Shown here: positions 1-11,453 of the stretch, piece by piece
Layout of the letters: the number at the start of each line of letters is the position of its first letter
Numbering within the stretch: the first letter of the stretch is position 1
Assembly (NCBI GenBank): GCA_006503475.1
Contig: RSEH01000342.1
Location: 1-41,760 of the forward strand
DNA from: Stentor roeselii
Lineage: Eukaryota; Ciliophora; Heterotrichea; Heterotrichida; Stentoridae
Reading direction: 5' to 3'
DNA length: 41,760 nt
Made by a program: the position numbers and the translations under genes
The notes under the pieces: model-generated
Told to the model about the DNA's origin: nothing
Seen by the model: the letters and a program-made list of their open reading frames with translations, nothing else
Database searches by the model: none

Positions 1-2918
1 TATCAATAACTTTATTATATTGTGAATAAATAATCAGCATTCTCTATAATTATTTCAAGTATCTCTTCATAATGAATGATCACTTAGTATGAATGTTTAT
101 TTATGATTTAATTCTTATATCTTTTTTTTCATAAAAGTTGTTAAAACATAGTTTTTTGAATCAAAGTTATTTTGAATAGCCTAGTTATTAGTGATTTTAG
201 TCTAATTTTTAAGTAAAGATTAGAAATTTAATACACTTATAAATAACATTTTCTGATTTTTACTGCATTAAATCCTTTTTCGATTGAAAATTAATAGGTT
301 TGCATTGATACCTCAACCAAATATAAGAGTTAAAAAGTTTAATAGTAATAAGTAAAAATTAAAATATTTAAGTTAATCGACTCTTATATATAAAGACACA
401 TTTATGATAAATCAAAATTACAAGAAAAATTTAAATATGAATTGAAATATTTAAGCTAGAGTTAATTCACAAGAAATGTAATCAAAAAAGCTCTCTATCG
501 CTTAAATTTTACGATTTTTTTTGGTGCTTGATAAAATCTAAGTTTCTTTGATTTACTTTAATATCTACATCAAATATTACATACTAACTGGGTGCAATAT
601 CATAAAGTTTTATGATCTCTTTTCAAAAATATAAAAATTCAAGTAATATGCTTCCAATTTGAAAAAATGAAAAATTCAAAGTAACATTTTTCCAATTTTG
701 AAAAAAATGAAAAATTCAAATAAAACCGTTAATAATAAATAGTTCTTTACCTAAAAAACCTAATATCAGATACTTTCGCTTGTAAAAATATTGAACAAAA
801 ATAACAAGAAGGCATCAAAATATATATCTTTTTGCATATAGGACAATAAATCTCATTTTCTCAGCTAACTTCGAGGATCTAAAAAATTGGACTTAGAAAA
901 AAAAAATTCTGATCATTTATAAAAAATTAAAAAAAAATGTATTCTGATATTAAAAATTGACTTCATGCTACTTTTCACAGAATGATTCAATATTTTATTT
1001 CAAAATGTTTATAAATATAATTATTATGGACTCGGAAGAACTCAATTGCCTAGGAATTTATAATCGACACTAATTTATTAATAAATTGAATCAAAGACCA
1101 AGGAAATATAATTCTAAATAAATTATGAAAAATATTTGATATCAAAGTTAAATTTTGTTCAAGATAATGTACTTGAAACAGAAAATTTATCTATTATTAT
1201 CAAAATGTATAACCCCAATTATTTTAAGTTTTAAAAAAGTGGCAGATTATGATATCAATCATTTAAAATATGATCTCAGAAGAAAGTACTAATTATAAAA
1301 TACAATTTTATAAACCACCCTGACTTTGATTACCTTATTTTAACGATTAATTAATTCAATTACATTATTATTTATGAAATCTAACTTTCTAGTAATATTT
1401 AATAAATAATCATCATCTTATAAAAGATAAATATAAAAAAATTGGATAATAAATAACTATTGAATAATGAATATTTGAAAATAGATCAAAATTCTTAAGC
1501 TTTTATTAGTTCTTGATAAAGAGTCCCAAAAGTATCTATAAAAAAACCAAAGTCATCAGTTAAATAAGTTCTTGAAAAAAGTTCAATAATAATCCGATTT
1601 AGCATTCTGTTTAATTTTAAACTAATTTTATACTGAGATAGAATATATAAAAATTAAACAATATTCTAAAATAAAATCAAGTTTTCTTCATATTTGAATT
1701 TTAATTAGTTTGAATACTAAGAGCTAAATATAATAAAAAAGAATTTTTTATATATTAATCCATTTTCTTTAAAATTCCTTTCATGCGCGTTAAATAACTT
1801 AATACAAAGTAAACTTTCTTATTTCAGTGAAATACTTCTTCAAACATGAAAATACCTAAAGTAAAATTTACTTCCATTTAGAGTTTATCATAAAGCTATA
1901 GATTTAACCCGAAATGAATAATGAATTTCTTAAATTTACTTAATACAGAGGGTGAATGAAAACTTTGTATAAAAAATGAGATTATCTAAAAATATTCATC
2001 TTCGATTTCTTATGATCTATTTTGAAGTTTCATTCTATCAAAACTTTAAGATAAAACCCAATTTCTAAAGTTTACCATCTATTCAGTAAATTTATTCTTA
2101 ATAATATGTCTCAGTCTACCATTCATGTAAAAATATTTCTGAACAACTAAAAATCATGCGAATATAAAAAAATAAACAATTCTTTCATGAGCTTCATTAA
2201 TTTCACTATTTCAATTATTCATACTCGAAAGGTAAATTACAGAGGTATAATTAATCAAGAACTAAAAACAGAAAAAAAATAAATATTCTAAGATTTATCA
2301 TTTTTAAAAATAATTTACTTAAAGTTTATCATAACTATCAACAGAAGGTTTAAAGTATCTAATTTGATTTAGGGGTAAATTCTTTATAGTATAAATTGTC
2401 TTGATTTTTTTTAATTTCATGTAAATTTATACATTTTCAAGTTCTTAAGGAAAACTGAAAATTGTTTTTAAGTTTTTTGAAGTTCAAGTGAATCGATTAC
2501 AGATACTTTTTGATGAAAAATCACGGATTGACAGAAAGGAAATGAAATAATGTTTAGATATTTGGAATTTTAGGCAGTCTGAGAAGAGATTTCAGAAACA
2601 TGATTTTAATAATGAGTGTCTTGATATTGGTTAAATCAACAGTAAGAGCAGTATTCATTCAATTTCATATAAAATTCGTGGAAAATAAAGCTCTACTGTT
2701 GGAAACCCAAAAATTATTGAACTGATTTATAATTTCCTTTATGAAATTCTTTGATAGAAACTCTCAAACAACGAGAAAACCTCAAAAAATCATCAATCAA
2801 GTTGATGAAGTAATAATTAATTAATAAATTCTAGATAAAATTCAATCCTAACAATTATAGGGCATATAGATGCAAAAATTATATATATTACTGAATTTTT
2901 TGTACTTTTTATAATTAT
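1..2918. other. Long AT-rich intergenic region, no gene seen
   Basis: Nearly 3 kb of very AT-rich sequence with stops dense in all six frames. I found no frame with a recognisable domain, no tRNA-like B-box and no telomeric repeat. A short stretch near 2540-2740 has a slightly more open plus frame broken by stops, but nothing in it can be named. One small tandem repeat lies at 624-727 and is listed separately. The stretch is probably spacer between members of the WD40 family that dominates this flank. Confidence 0.6.
624..727. repeat. AT-rich tandem repeat, about 38 bp, 2.5 copies
   Basis: Two adjacent copies, 652-689 and 690-727, both begin TTCCAATTT and contain GAAAAA(A)ATGAAAAATTCAAA. A degenerate partial copy (AAAAATTCAAGTAATATG) precedes them. 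The base composition is close to background, so this is probably a slippage repeat without a specific role. Confidence 0.7.
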
Positions 2919-4940
2919 ATGGAGACTTTGATAATGAGAAAAAGACTCTATTGTTGTTCATGTCAACCCCAGCAGATCTACTTAAAAGATTTAAAAAATC
3001 ATTTGAAAATACCTCTGAATCATAAGATTAGTTTAAAAAATAGTTCTTTGAATCATAAAACATATACAAAGAAAAAATGTGAAAACCTTAAAACAATTAA
3101 CTCATCCCACAAACTCATTTCAGATAATTTCTACAATCAAGATCTCGAAATACTTCAAAAAATATCCCAATTTAATCATAAGTTAAACAGAATTCAATAT
3201 ACCATCGATTCAAACAAGAAAAACTTCAATACAAACCCTATAAAAACATCTGAATTTTCATCAAAACTTGTTTTCCATTCATCAACTTTTCTCAAAGAAA
3301 TCAATGAACACCTAAAAAATAACACCCAAAAAATCCTATCAACCTTAATCAGCTTTACGAAAACCCACAGTCATCTTTCAAAGAATTTTTAAAAACTCAT
3401 ACAAGTTCAATTATAACTATTTCCTTTTCACCTAAGAACAATTTTTTGCTTTCAGGTGGTGAAGATGCGATGATAAGACTTTGGAATCCGATGAGTCTTG
3501 AAATAAAAAAATCAGTTTCCTTTCACAAATCAAAAATAAACTCAATTGATATAAAAAATAATTTTTCAGTTTCAGGATCTTCAGATAAATCGATAGGTTT
3601 GTGGAAATTACCTGATTTGAAGCTAGATACTTGTTTTCAAGGCCATAATGATGAAGTTTTAACTGTGAAAATTTGTGGAAATAGTCATTTTGTCAGTGGT
3701 TCAAAAGATAAAACCTTAAAAATCTGGAATATCACTAAAAAAACAATGATTTTTGAAATTACTTCAAATTCGACTTTAACTTCCATGATAATTCCAAAGA
3801 ACTTAAAATTTTTATTAATTTTTAATGAAACTGGAGAAATTATAAAATTAGAAATCGAGTCAAAAGAGAAAGTTATAAAAAAAATTTATGATTCTTCAAT
3901 TTACTCCAGTTTGGCTCTAGATAAAGAAGTAGAATATTTAGTTACTGGGCAAATAGATGGTAAAATTGCTGTTTATGATATGAAAACAGTTATAATCAAC
4001 AAGATATTCCAGGCGCATTCAAATAACATTACTTCACTTTCCTTATGCAAAAAAAACAACACCTTTGCAAGTGGGTCTCTTGATTGCACTGTAAAACTTT
4101 GGAACAGAGAAACTTTTGAACTTATATCAATTCTTCCACGTTTCTCTGCATCTATATCATGTGTTTATTATGTTGATTCAAGACTTTATATAAGTGGAGC
4201 TTCTTCTAAGATTTTCTTATTCAATACAAATCTGAATTCAATTGTGAATGTAAATAAAATGAAACGTTTCTACATTAATTGCTTCAGTTTCTGTGAAATG
4301 TGGATTTGTTGCTTATTGATGGGGAGAAATAAGTTTATTTGATTTATACTCTAATTTAGATATTTGTAAAAGAACTTTTTTTACTAATGTGGAATGTTTT
4401 AGCTTCTCTGGGTATAAGATTTTCTGTGGAACTAATGAGGGAACTTTGATGTTATTAACGACACCGGAGTTAAGGATTATTTGGAAAAATTCATTGAGTA
4501 AGGATTTTGTGTATTTTGTTTTAGGATCGAAAAACTTGAAAACTGTGGCTTATTCAACATTTCATAAATTTTATATTATCACAAGAAAGAATTGTAAAGT
4601 GATCTACACTCATTTTTCTGGTGTTCATTCAGGGAAATTTATTGAATCAAATAAATCGTTTGCTTTTATTGATTTTTATAATGATATTTACTTATGCAAA
4701 AACAATAAAACAACTGTGAAGATTGCAAATGTCTCTTTATGTTTTCAAATATATGTCAGTTATAAAGGTGAACATGTAATAGTGAGGAAGATATCATCTG
4801 AATTTGCATTAATAGAAGCTAAAACTAAAAGAATAAAGATAATAAACCAAGAAGATATAAAAAATAAAATGTATGACTGCGAATATCCCCAAGAGTTGAA
4901 GATTTTATCATTTTTGAGATACTCAAATAGGCTTCTCTAG
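2919..4940 (+). pseudogene. B-box-like/WD40 family gene, frameshifted (copy 1)
   Basis: Three reading-frame pieces join into one family member: an N-terminal zinc-motif/coil region (2919-3392), WD40 blades (about 3380-4340) and more blades (about 4320-4940). WD endings such as IRLW, VKLW, LKIW and the string SGSSDKSIGLWK are visible. The frame steps back by one near 3340-3392, just before TAA at 3390-3392. It steps forward by one near the GGGG at 4321-4324, before TGA at 4340. The zinc motif has eroded: against the intact copy at 5921 the spacing is kept, but one Cys is Tyr, one His is Asp and the first Cys pair is missing. I see no 15-16-nt GT-AG intron that repairs either shift. Probably a recent pseudogene; sequencing indels are the alternative. 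Confidence 0.75.
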
Positions 4941-5920
4941 ATATTTTAATTAGATTAAGGAATAGTTTATTTAGAAAGAATTATTGTTATTAATATGTTC
5001 AAATTATTTATGCGAACTAACTGAAAACATCCTTCAAGAAGTTATAAAATTGATATCAATAATCAAAGGTCCGTTATTTAAGTATCTCTTCATACTAAGT
5101 ATTAATTAAACACGAATATGTATATTCAAGGAACATCTTTAGAATATGAAGTTATTAAAATAGCATCTGAAACTAATGATTCAATATAATTACTAATAAT
5201 CATAACACATAAATACTCATAATAATTAACTATTAATATATTTTTATTTTTAATCATAGCTTTATCAGTGCAAATTTCCTATAATAAAAAGAAAATTTTG
5301 AAAACTCAGCATTCATTAAACTGTTAACATTACCGCTAAATTGATACGGTCCGAAATTGTATAAAATATTTTATAACTTCCTTAATAAGCAAGTTAAATG
5401 GTTTTAAGCATAAAATTTTGATTAAATGTTAAACAATTTATTTAAATAGTCATTATCTGACTTTCTCATTTTAGTTTGATTTTCTGTAATTCGAGCCTAT
5501 GATGCTAGTAAATTCTTACCAAAGATTTAAGGAAATTTCTCCGCGATGATGAAAATAAATGTTAATACTTACTGAAAATATCTCTTCTAGTCTACCGTCG
5601 ATTCAATTATAATATAAACAATTAGGAATAAATAATAATCAATATAAAATCTTTCTTGATAAAAAAAGCTTTTTTTGATAAGCCTTCCTAACTATGCTTG
5701 AAAAGCTTATGTTAAATGACTAAATCACTATACACCCAATATTAAAAAAAAATCTTTAAAACTTTTCTAATATTTAACAAAAAATAGACTTGTAGAGTAA
5801 TCAATCAATAAAGAAATCCTGAAAGACAGAACATGATAAAATCAGATTATAAAAAATCTTTAAGAGTTAGAAAATATTCCATTTAAAACTACCCTAGTGT
5901 CTACATTTTTACATATAAAT
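4941..5920. other. AT-rich spacer between two WD40 genes
   Basis: About 980 bp with stops in every frame and no domain, RNA gene or long repeat that I can recognise. It must hold the 3' end of the copy upstream and the promoter of the intact gene at 5921, but no motif stands out. Confidence 0.6.
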
Positions 5921-7987
5921 ATGAAGTGCCAGATCTACTCTTGCTCTCTTCTCCCAGATTTAATTTGTTTGTGCTCTAATATATACCTTTGCCAAATGCA
6001 TTCGCACCATCACTTTATTGAGAACCGGAATCACATCATCGAGCGACTCAAAACAATCGACATTCCTCAAAGAATAATCCTCACAACCAACCTGAAAAAC
6101 CGTATAAAAGATCTCGAACTTCTAAAAATTCAACTTTACAACCAAACCGTAAAAACCCAAAAACTGATCGAAAAATCAATAAAATCAATAATAATCCAAA
6201 TAAATTCCCAAATATCAAATTACATTGAACTATTGACTAAAACTAAATACACAAATTCACAAATAAATGAAATAAAATCAATAAATTCCACAAAACTTAA
6301 AACAAACCTAATCAGTTTATTCAACTTGAAAGAAAATATCATTCAAACCTATTCAAAGAAATTTTTTGAAATCGTTGAAGACAAGGCAGAAGACTTGAAA
6401 ATTCAAAGAAATAAATTTTTTGAGACTCATTCAAAAGTTATTGAATGTGTCGGAATTTCAAATGATGGAAAAATTTTAGTGACAGGGTCAGATGATGGCT
6501 TTGTTCAACTTTGGAATGTAAAAGAAAAGAAACAAGTTGCATTTTTTATTCATCATCAAGCGAGGGTGTCTTGTGTTGCTGTTTCGAGAGATAAACCTTT
6601 GGCTGTGACTGGATCACAAGATAGGACTTTGGGCTTGTGGGATATTCAACAGAAATATTTGAAATGTGTTTATAGAGGGCACTCAGGATGTGTTTTTACT
6701 GTTGGATTTAATAGAGGGTCGAGTATTATTGTCTCTGGGGATAATAAAGATATTTTGTTTTGGAATGTTGGGAAACCTGAGTGTTTTAGGAAAATTTTTG
6801 TGGGGGAGGCGATTATTTCAAGTGTGATTTCTTCTGAGTTTTATTTTGCAGGGATCAGGTGTGATTTGGAGAAGTTTGAATTAAACTCTTATGAGCAGCT
6901 TATATCAATAAAAAATGCACATGATAATGATATTAACTCAATTGCTATCACTAATGACCAAAGTGTTATTATTACTTGCTCTTATGATAAAACAGTTAAA
7001 CTTTGGGATGCTCGAACTTTGAAGCTTATTTCATATCCTTTACTGCATGAATCAAGTGTCTTTGCACTTACTTTAACTTCAGACGAAAAATATATAATTT
7101 CTGGATGCAGTGATAGCTCGATATACTTATGGCGTCTAAACGATAAAAAAATTCATAAAAAGTTTTCTTATCATAAAGGACGCATCATGGGAGTAACCAG
7201 TTTCTCTGATAATATTTTTTCCATATCTTGGGATAAAAAAATCTGTATTTTTTCTATTTCCACTCAAAAATTCTGTACTTTTTTTAGTTTAAATCACTTC
7301 AATGAATCCTCAGAAACAATAAAAAACAATTTAGTCACATATGGAGATAACAACAATGTAATCATCTACAACCTCAACCAGAAAGAAGCTCATATATTAA
7401 AAAATGGTCACTCATCTCAAGTAACTTCGACTTGCCTTTCTTCAAATTTAAACTTCCTGATTTCTTCATCAATTGGAAAAGAAAATAATTTGATTTTTTG
7501 GAATTTTCATGAAAAAGTTAAAATCTCTGAACTTCTTGGTCATAAAGAAAGTGTTAATTGTGTTGATATTTCCACTGATGAGCTTACAGCAATCAGTGGA
7601 GATGAAAAAGGAGTTGTTTTTTTATGGGATCTTATGAAAAATAAGCATTTTTCTTGTATTGAAGGAAAATTTTCAAAGGTTTATTTGATAAAATTTTTAA
7701 AGGATGGGAAATTTGCTGTAGCTCAAAGAATTGATAATAAAATTATTATTTGGGATACTAGATATAAATGTATTTATGGAACTTTTTCAAGATTTCTGCT
7801 TGTTCAGAAGATTTTGATTACTAATGATGATAAATTTATTGTTTCTGCAGGGAATGCTATTGGGGTTCATGTTTGGAATGTAAGACTTAAGAAAGTTGAA
7901 ATTATTTTCATGAATCTTGGAGATGCTGATGAGTGGCTCAAGAAAAATGAAGATTTTAGATTTGAATTGTCGAGATACATTTTTTAG
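5921..7987 (+). CDS. B-box-like zinc finger, coiled-coil, WD40 repeat protein (intact copy)
   Basis: A 688-residue protein starting at the ATG at 5921; the frame is open slightly further upstream, but only to a GTG. Residues 3-38 form a zinc motif, C-x4-C-x7-C-x-C-x5-C-x2-H-x3-H-x6-H, resembling a B-box. Residues about 45-160 are Lys/Glu/Gln/Ile-rich and probably coiled coil. From about 165 onward there are a dozen or more WD40 blades, enough for two propellers (for example TGSDDGFVQLWN, TGSQDRTLGLWD, CSYDKTVKLWD, SGCSDSSIYLWR). The C-terminus carries a tail, EWLKKNEDFRFELSRYIF, shared with the copy at 41297. The architecture recalls TRIM-like scaffolds or ubiquitin adaptors, but the role is unknown. 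It is the only complete WD40 copy in the window and ends in TAG. Confidence 0.85.
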   Translation: MKCQIYSCSLLPDLICLCSNIYLCQMHSHHHFIENRNHIIERLKTIDIPQRIILTTNLKNRIKDLELLKIQLYNQTVKTQKLIEKSIKSIIIQINSQISNYIELLTKTKYTNSQINEIKSINSTKLKTNLISLFNLKENIIQTYSKKFFEIVEDKAEDLKIQRNKFFETHSKVIECVGISNDGKILVTGSDDGFVQLWNVKEKKQVAFFIHHQARVSCVAVSRDKPLAVTGSQDRTLGLWDIQQKYLKCVYRGHSGCVFTVGFNRGSSIIVSGDNKDILFWNVGKPECFRKIFVGEAIISSVISSEFYFAGIRCDLEKFELNSYEQLISIKNAHDNDINSIAITNDQSVIITCSYDKTVKLWDARTLKLISYPLLHESSVFALTLTSDEKYIISGCSDSSIYLWRLNDKKIHKKFSYHKGRIMGVTSFSDNIFSISWDKKICIFSISTQKFCTFFSLNHFNESSETIKNNLVTYGDNNNVIIYNLNQKEAHILKNGHSSQVTSTCLSSNLNFLISSSIGKENNLIFWNFHEKVKISELLGHKESVNCVDISTDELTAISGDEKGVVFLWDLMKNKHFSCIEGKFSKVYLIKFLKDGKFAVAQRIDNKIIIWDTRYKCIYGTFSRFLLVQKILITNDDKFIVSAGNAIGVHVWNVRLKKVEIIFMNLGDADEWLKKNEDFRFELSRYIF

Positions 7988-8261
7988 ATTATTAATTAAG
8001 GTAATTTAATGATCTGATTAAGTTTTAGTTCAAAAGGGCTTTAGGTGTTGATGATTGGATATTGCTGCATTTTTATTTGATTGGTTTGGTTCATGTATAT
8101 GCAAAGTATGAAAAAATTCTACAAATTTAGATTTTTGGTCTATTAAAGACTAAGTCGATAATACTTGTAAAATCTTTCTATATTAACTATAATTTAAATG
8201 ATTTTCAGAATCAGCTCTCATTATTCTAATCTCAATTAATAATAATATATTGTTTTACTAA

Positions 8262-9218
8262 CTAATCTAATCTCAAATAAAACAAATTATAAAATGGAAG
8301 CTCTTCAAAAAACTCAATTTTAAGACCATCAGCCTCGATGATATTCAATGATTTTTTAATTGCATAAAAAGATATTCCTTGATAAAGAAAATGATAGAGG
8401 CTATTGTTTTTAAGTAAAACTGGTTGAGTAAGTTTTAATTCATAAGAAACTCTGCAGTCTTTGTTAATAATTTCAAGGTTAGGGTCTTGAGAATAAATAA
8501 TTTTATTATCTTCTGTGATCGTTACAGAATAAAAGAAAATACTTGAATTTAAACCTGGAGATGTTCCAACTCCAAGAGAAACCAACAGACGAGGTCCACC
8601 TGAAACGACTTTAAATTGACATTTGCAGCTTCCAAATGCTATAGTTAAACAACCTAAATAAATTCCTAGAAATACATATTTTTCAGAGGCTGGGATTTTC
8701 TTTTTCTCTCTTTCTAAGGCAATCCTTGAGAGTCTGGGTAAAACCTTCAGAAGTATACTATTTTTGAAGTTATTCATGAATGATTGAATCTTAAAGGATC
8801 CAGCTTTAAAAATATTCAGATCTTTAAAAAGCTTCTGATTTTGATGATTAAGATAAGGAAATTCGTAAAATTTTGAAAGATTTTCTTGATTTTTCAGTAG
8901 TTTGCAGGTGATGTTGTAGATCTGGATTTTTTTCAGGTATTTTTCAGATTAAATTTTAATTTCTTTTAATTTTGATTTGATTGAGAAGAGAACTTCTTCT
9001 GGTGAATTAGAAAATGACTGTGATCCTTGTTTCGAAGGAAGGATTCTTGAGATTAAATCGCTTTTTGAAAATGATGCTTCATAAAAAGGACAGAAAAAAT
9101 GATTCTGATTTATGAGGAATTCTAAGCAATTTAAACAGATTTTGCATTGGCATGCTGTTATTTTAGGAAATCTTGAACTTGGTCTAGTACTATAGCAATA
9201 AGAGCACTTAGATTCCAT
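8262..9218 (-). pseudogene. RING + PHR-domain protein, in-frame TAA (tandem copy B)
   Basis: One 319-codon frame, in register from ATG at 9218 to the stop at 8262, interrupted only by TAA at 8949-8951. The N-terminal RING has CSYC, CQC and CLNC, but the last pair reads CPFY where the sister gene has CPLC, so one zinc ligand is lost. After the TAA the frame resumes with text parallel to the sister (IYNITCKLLKN versus MYNFTCKILKN) and continues through a PHR-like beta-sandwich (LGVGTSPGLNSSIFFY, then LYQGISFYAIKKS). No GT-AG segment of 15-16 nt spans the stop. The lost ligand plus the stop indicate a young pseudogene. Alternatively the downstream part, from the ATG at 8777, could still be made as a lone PHR domain of 171 residues. 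Confidence 0.75.
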
Positions 9219-9437
9219 ATATATACATTGAAATTAAAAAAATAGAGTTTTTAGGATCTCAATCTGATTTAGCCTAGCGATTGTTTTGAAGGCTATGATA
9301 TTAAATCAATCAAGATAATTGATTATCTTGTATTAACTAATAAAATATATTTATCTATAATAAACCCTATATATTCCACAAATATCTTCATTAATAATCC
9401 TAGAATCGATGTAAATTAACTTCAAAGCTCTAAAAGA

Positions 9438-10412
9438 CTAAACTAATTTTAAATAAAATAAATTGTGATTCAAACCATTTCCTTCAGAAATCTTGAGTCT
9501 GAATCCCTCAGCTTCTATAACTCTATGAGTAGTTTTTATTCCATAAAAACATATCCCATGATAAAGAAATTCAATATTATAGTCATTCCCAGGTTTCAAT
9601 GTCACTGGATAGGATAAAATCAGTTCCTTTGTTAATCTTGAACCATCGTTTACTAGTTCAATGTTTGGATCTTCTTCGTAAATGGTTCGCTCGTTCTCAG
9701 TAATCTTGACATTATAAAAGAAAATACTTGAATTAAGACCTGGACATATTCCAACCCCAAGTGCTTTTAACTGACAAGGGGTGCCTGATAATATCTTGAA
9801 TTGACAACCACACGACCCATATTCAATCATAAAACAGCCTAAAGAGCTTCCTAGGAATACATAATTCGAGTCTATCCCTATCTTTTTTTTTTCCCTTTCT
9901 AATGCCATTCTTGAAAGTTTGGTTAGAATATCGTTCATAATCCCATTACAGAAATTTTTCAAAAAAGATTTAGGTTTCAATAAGTTTATCTTAAAAATCC
10001 TCAAATCTTTGAATACCTTAAATTTATCAGATATATAAAGAAACTTATATAATCTTAGTAATTCTTCATTATTCTTTAGAATTTTGCAGGTAAAGTTATA
10101 CATTTCAATATCTTCAAGAAAAGTTTTAAAAACTTTTCTGAAGTTTTTAAAGGTTAAATGAATTGAACTGAAATCATGGACGATTTTTTCAGTTTTTTGA
10201 GGATTTTGTAATGAAAGTGACTTGTTGATGGCTTCTTTAGAATTTTCGTAGTTTTCTCTATCAGAAATATCTGATTTGCAAAGGGGACAAATAAGTTGTT
10301 CATGCTTTGAGAGGTAATCGATGCAGTTCATACAAAGTTTGCATGTGCAAGGCCCAAGAAGTAAATTCTTTGATCTTGATAAATTTTGATAACAATAAGC
10401 ACACTGATGCAT
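9438..10412 (-). CDS. RING-finger + PHR-domain protein, probable E3 ubiquitin ligase (copy A)
   Basis: A 324-residue protein. Residues 4-45 form an all-Cys RING: C4-x2-C7-x14-C22-x-C24-x2-C27-x2-C30-x11-C42-x2-C45, with Cys in the usual His position. Residues about 60-165 are helical. Residues about 165-324 match the PHR fold found in PAM/Highwire/RPM-1 and BTBD1/2 proteins: the central LGVGICPGLNSSIFFYNV resembles the family's GVGLYGP strand, PVTLKPGNDYNIEFLYHG the 'PV-LKP---Y-I' strand, and GIKTTHRVIEAEGFRLKIS the 'G---V--EGV-F-FS' end. By family knowledge the RING would recruit an E2 and the PHR domain would bind a partner. A near-identical layout lies 220 bp away (8262-9218), so this is a tandem duplication. 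RING is clear; PHR is assigned by pattern. Confidence 0.75.
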   Translation of the reverse strand: MHQCAYCYQNLSRSKNLLLGPCTCKLCMNCIDYLSKHEQLICPLCKSDISDRENYENSKEAINKSLSLQNPQKTEKIVHDFSSIHLTFKNFRKVFKTFLEDIEMYNFTCKILKNNEELLRLYKFLYISDKFKVFKDLRIFKINLLKPKSFLKNFCNGIMNDILTKLSRMALEREKKKIGIDSNYVFLGSSLGCFMIEYGSCGCQFKILSGTPCQLKALGVGICPGLNSSIFFYNVKITENERTIYEEDPNIELVNDGSRLTKELILSYPVTLKPGNDYNIEFLYHGICFYGIKTTHRVIEAEGFRLKISEGNGLNHNLFYLKLV

Positions 10413-11453
10413 AATTTATATTAAATATACTAAATTAAATAATCGATATTTTTATTTTTAGAATATTTGCAGTCTAATCAAAGCCTTAGCTGATTCTTAT
10501 TTATACAGGAGAATCATTTAAGGTAATTCTTTAGGATTAGTCAATAATTATCATAATTCCTTGATATTAATAATATTTACATTAATGATTGAATAGTCAA
10601 TATTTTAAAAAGAAGGAGTTTATTTGAGTAATAATTAAGAAGAGTTTATTGTAATTTTTATGAGTCGTGAAAATATCATTTTTTTTAATAATATTTGTTG
10701 ATATTATGATAGATAATGAGCTAAATAATTAGATCATTCATAAGAGAGAGTAAAAATTGTTATTCAAATATTAAAATTCATCAATATGGCTTTATAATAC
10801 TTTAATTGAAGGAGTAAGCTGAAAAACTGTAAACGAAAGAAATACAAATAATTTATTGAGAGTAAATAGTTAAAATTTAATATATAAGATTATCATTATT
10901 TAAATCAAATAGCAATCGTGATTGAATGAGAAGTAGTTTAATTTGATGAAACTGAATAATTCAAACGCAAATCATTATATCTATATTTTTTATATTTGAA
11001 AATATCTTTAATATTTAAAAATATTTCTTGGTTCTTCAGTATTTCTAAATTGCAATAAACTATTATAGCTTTTAGCTGAAAGATAATCAATGAGTGATAA
11101 CCAAATAATACAAATACATGAAATTCATTTATTTGAATAAAAGTAATTAAGCAATCAACATTATAATCTAAGTTCATCAGTTTTTCCTTATTCGATTTTA
11201 TCTTCTGTTAAAACCTCATCAAATAAAGCAAATCCAAATATTTCTAAGATGTTCAACTACAATAAAAAATTAAACATCATTACTAAACAAAATAAATAAT
11301 TCTCAAATCATTCATGAAAAATCAAAATAAAAAACCATAAAATCCAAAATCCTAAAAAATCCCCATCATATCCTCCACAAAACCTCTAAACCCATATAAA
11401 CCTGCAAACCCACTAATTCTTCTCTAAATCCAATTGAAATAAATAACTATCTC
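10413..11453. other. AT-rich intergenic region between RING/PHR gene and kinesin gene
   Basis: About 1 kb without a convincing gene. A 79-codon ATG frame on minus (10938-11177) is hydrophobic, with VFVLFGYHSLIIFQLK resembling one WD blade, but it has no second blade and no homologue that I recognise, so I do not call it. The last 250 bp before the kinesin stop are A/C-rich on plus, which fits the strand-composition blocks described in the findings. Confidence 0.5.

Noticed and set aside
3300-4400. Tiny 15-16-nt introns explaining the frame shifts in WD40 copy 1
   Set aside because: Searched GT-AG pairs around both breaks. Lengths that restore the frame either do not exist or create new stops.
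63-5100. Shared 15-mer AAGTATCTCTTCATA near 55 and near 5079 as a conserved 3' element
   Set aside because: In sequence this AT-rich a repeated 15-mer over several kilobases is expected by chance, and flanking bases do not match.
10938-11177. 79-codon minus ORF as a gene
   Set aside because: It has a true ATG but only one vaguely WD-like blade, very AT-rich wording and no recognisable family; chance frames of this size are expected here.
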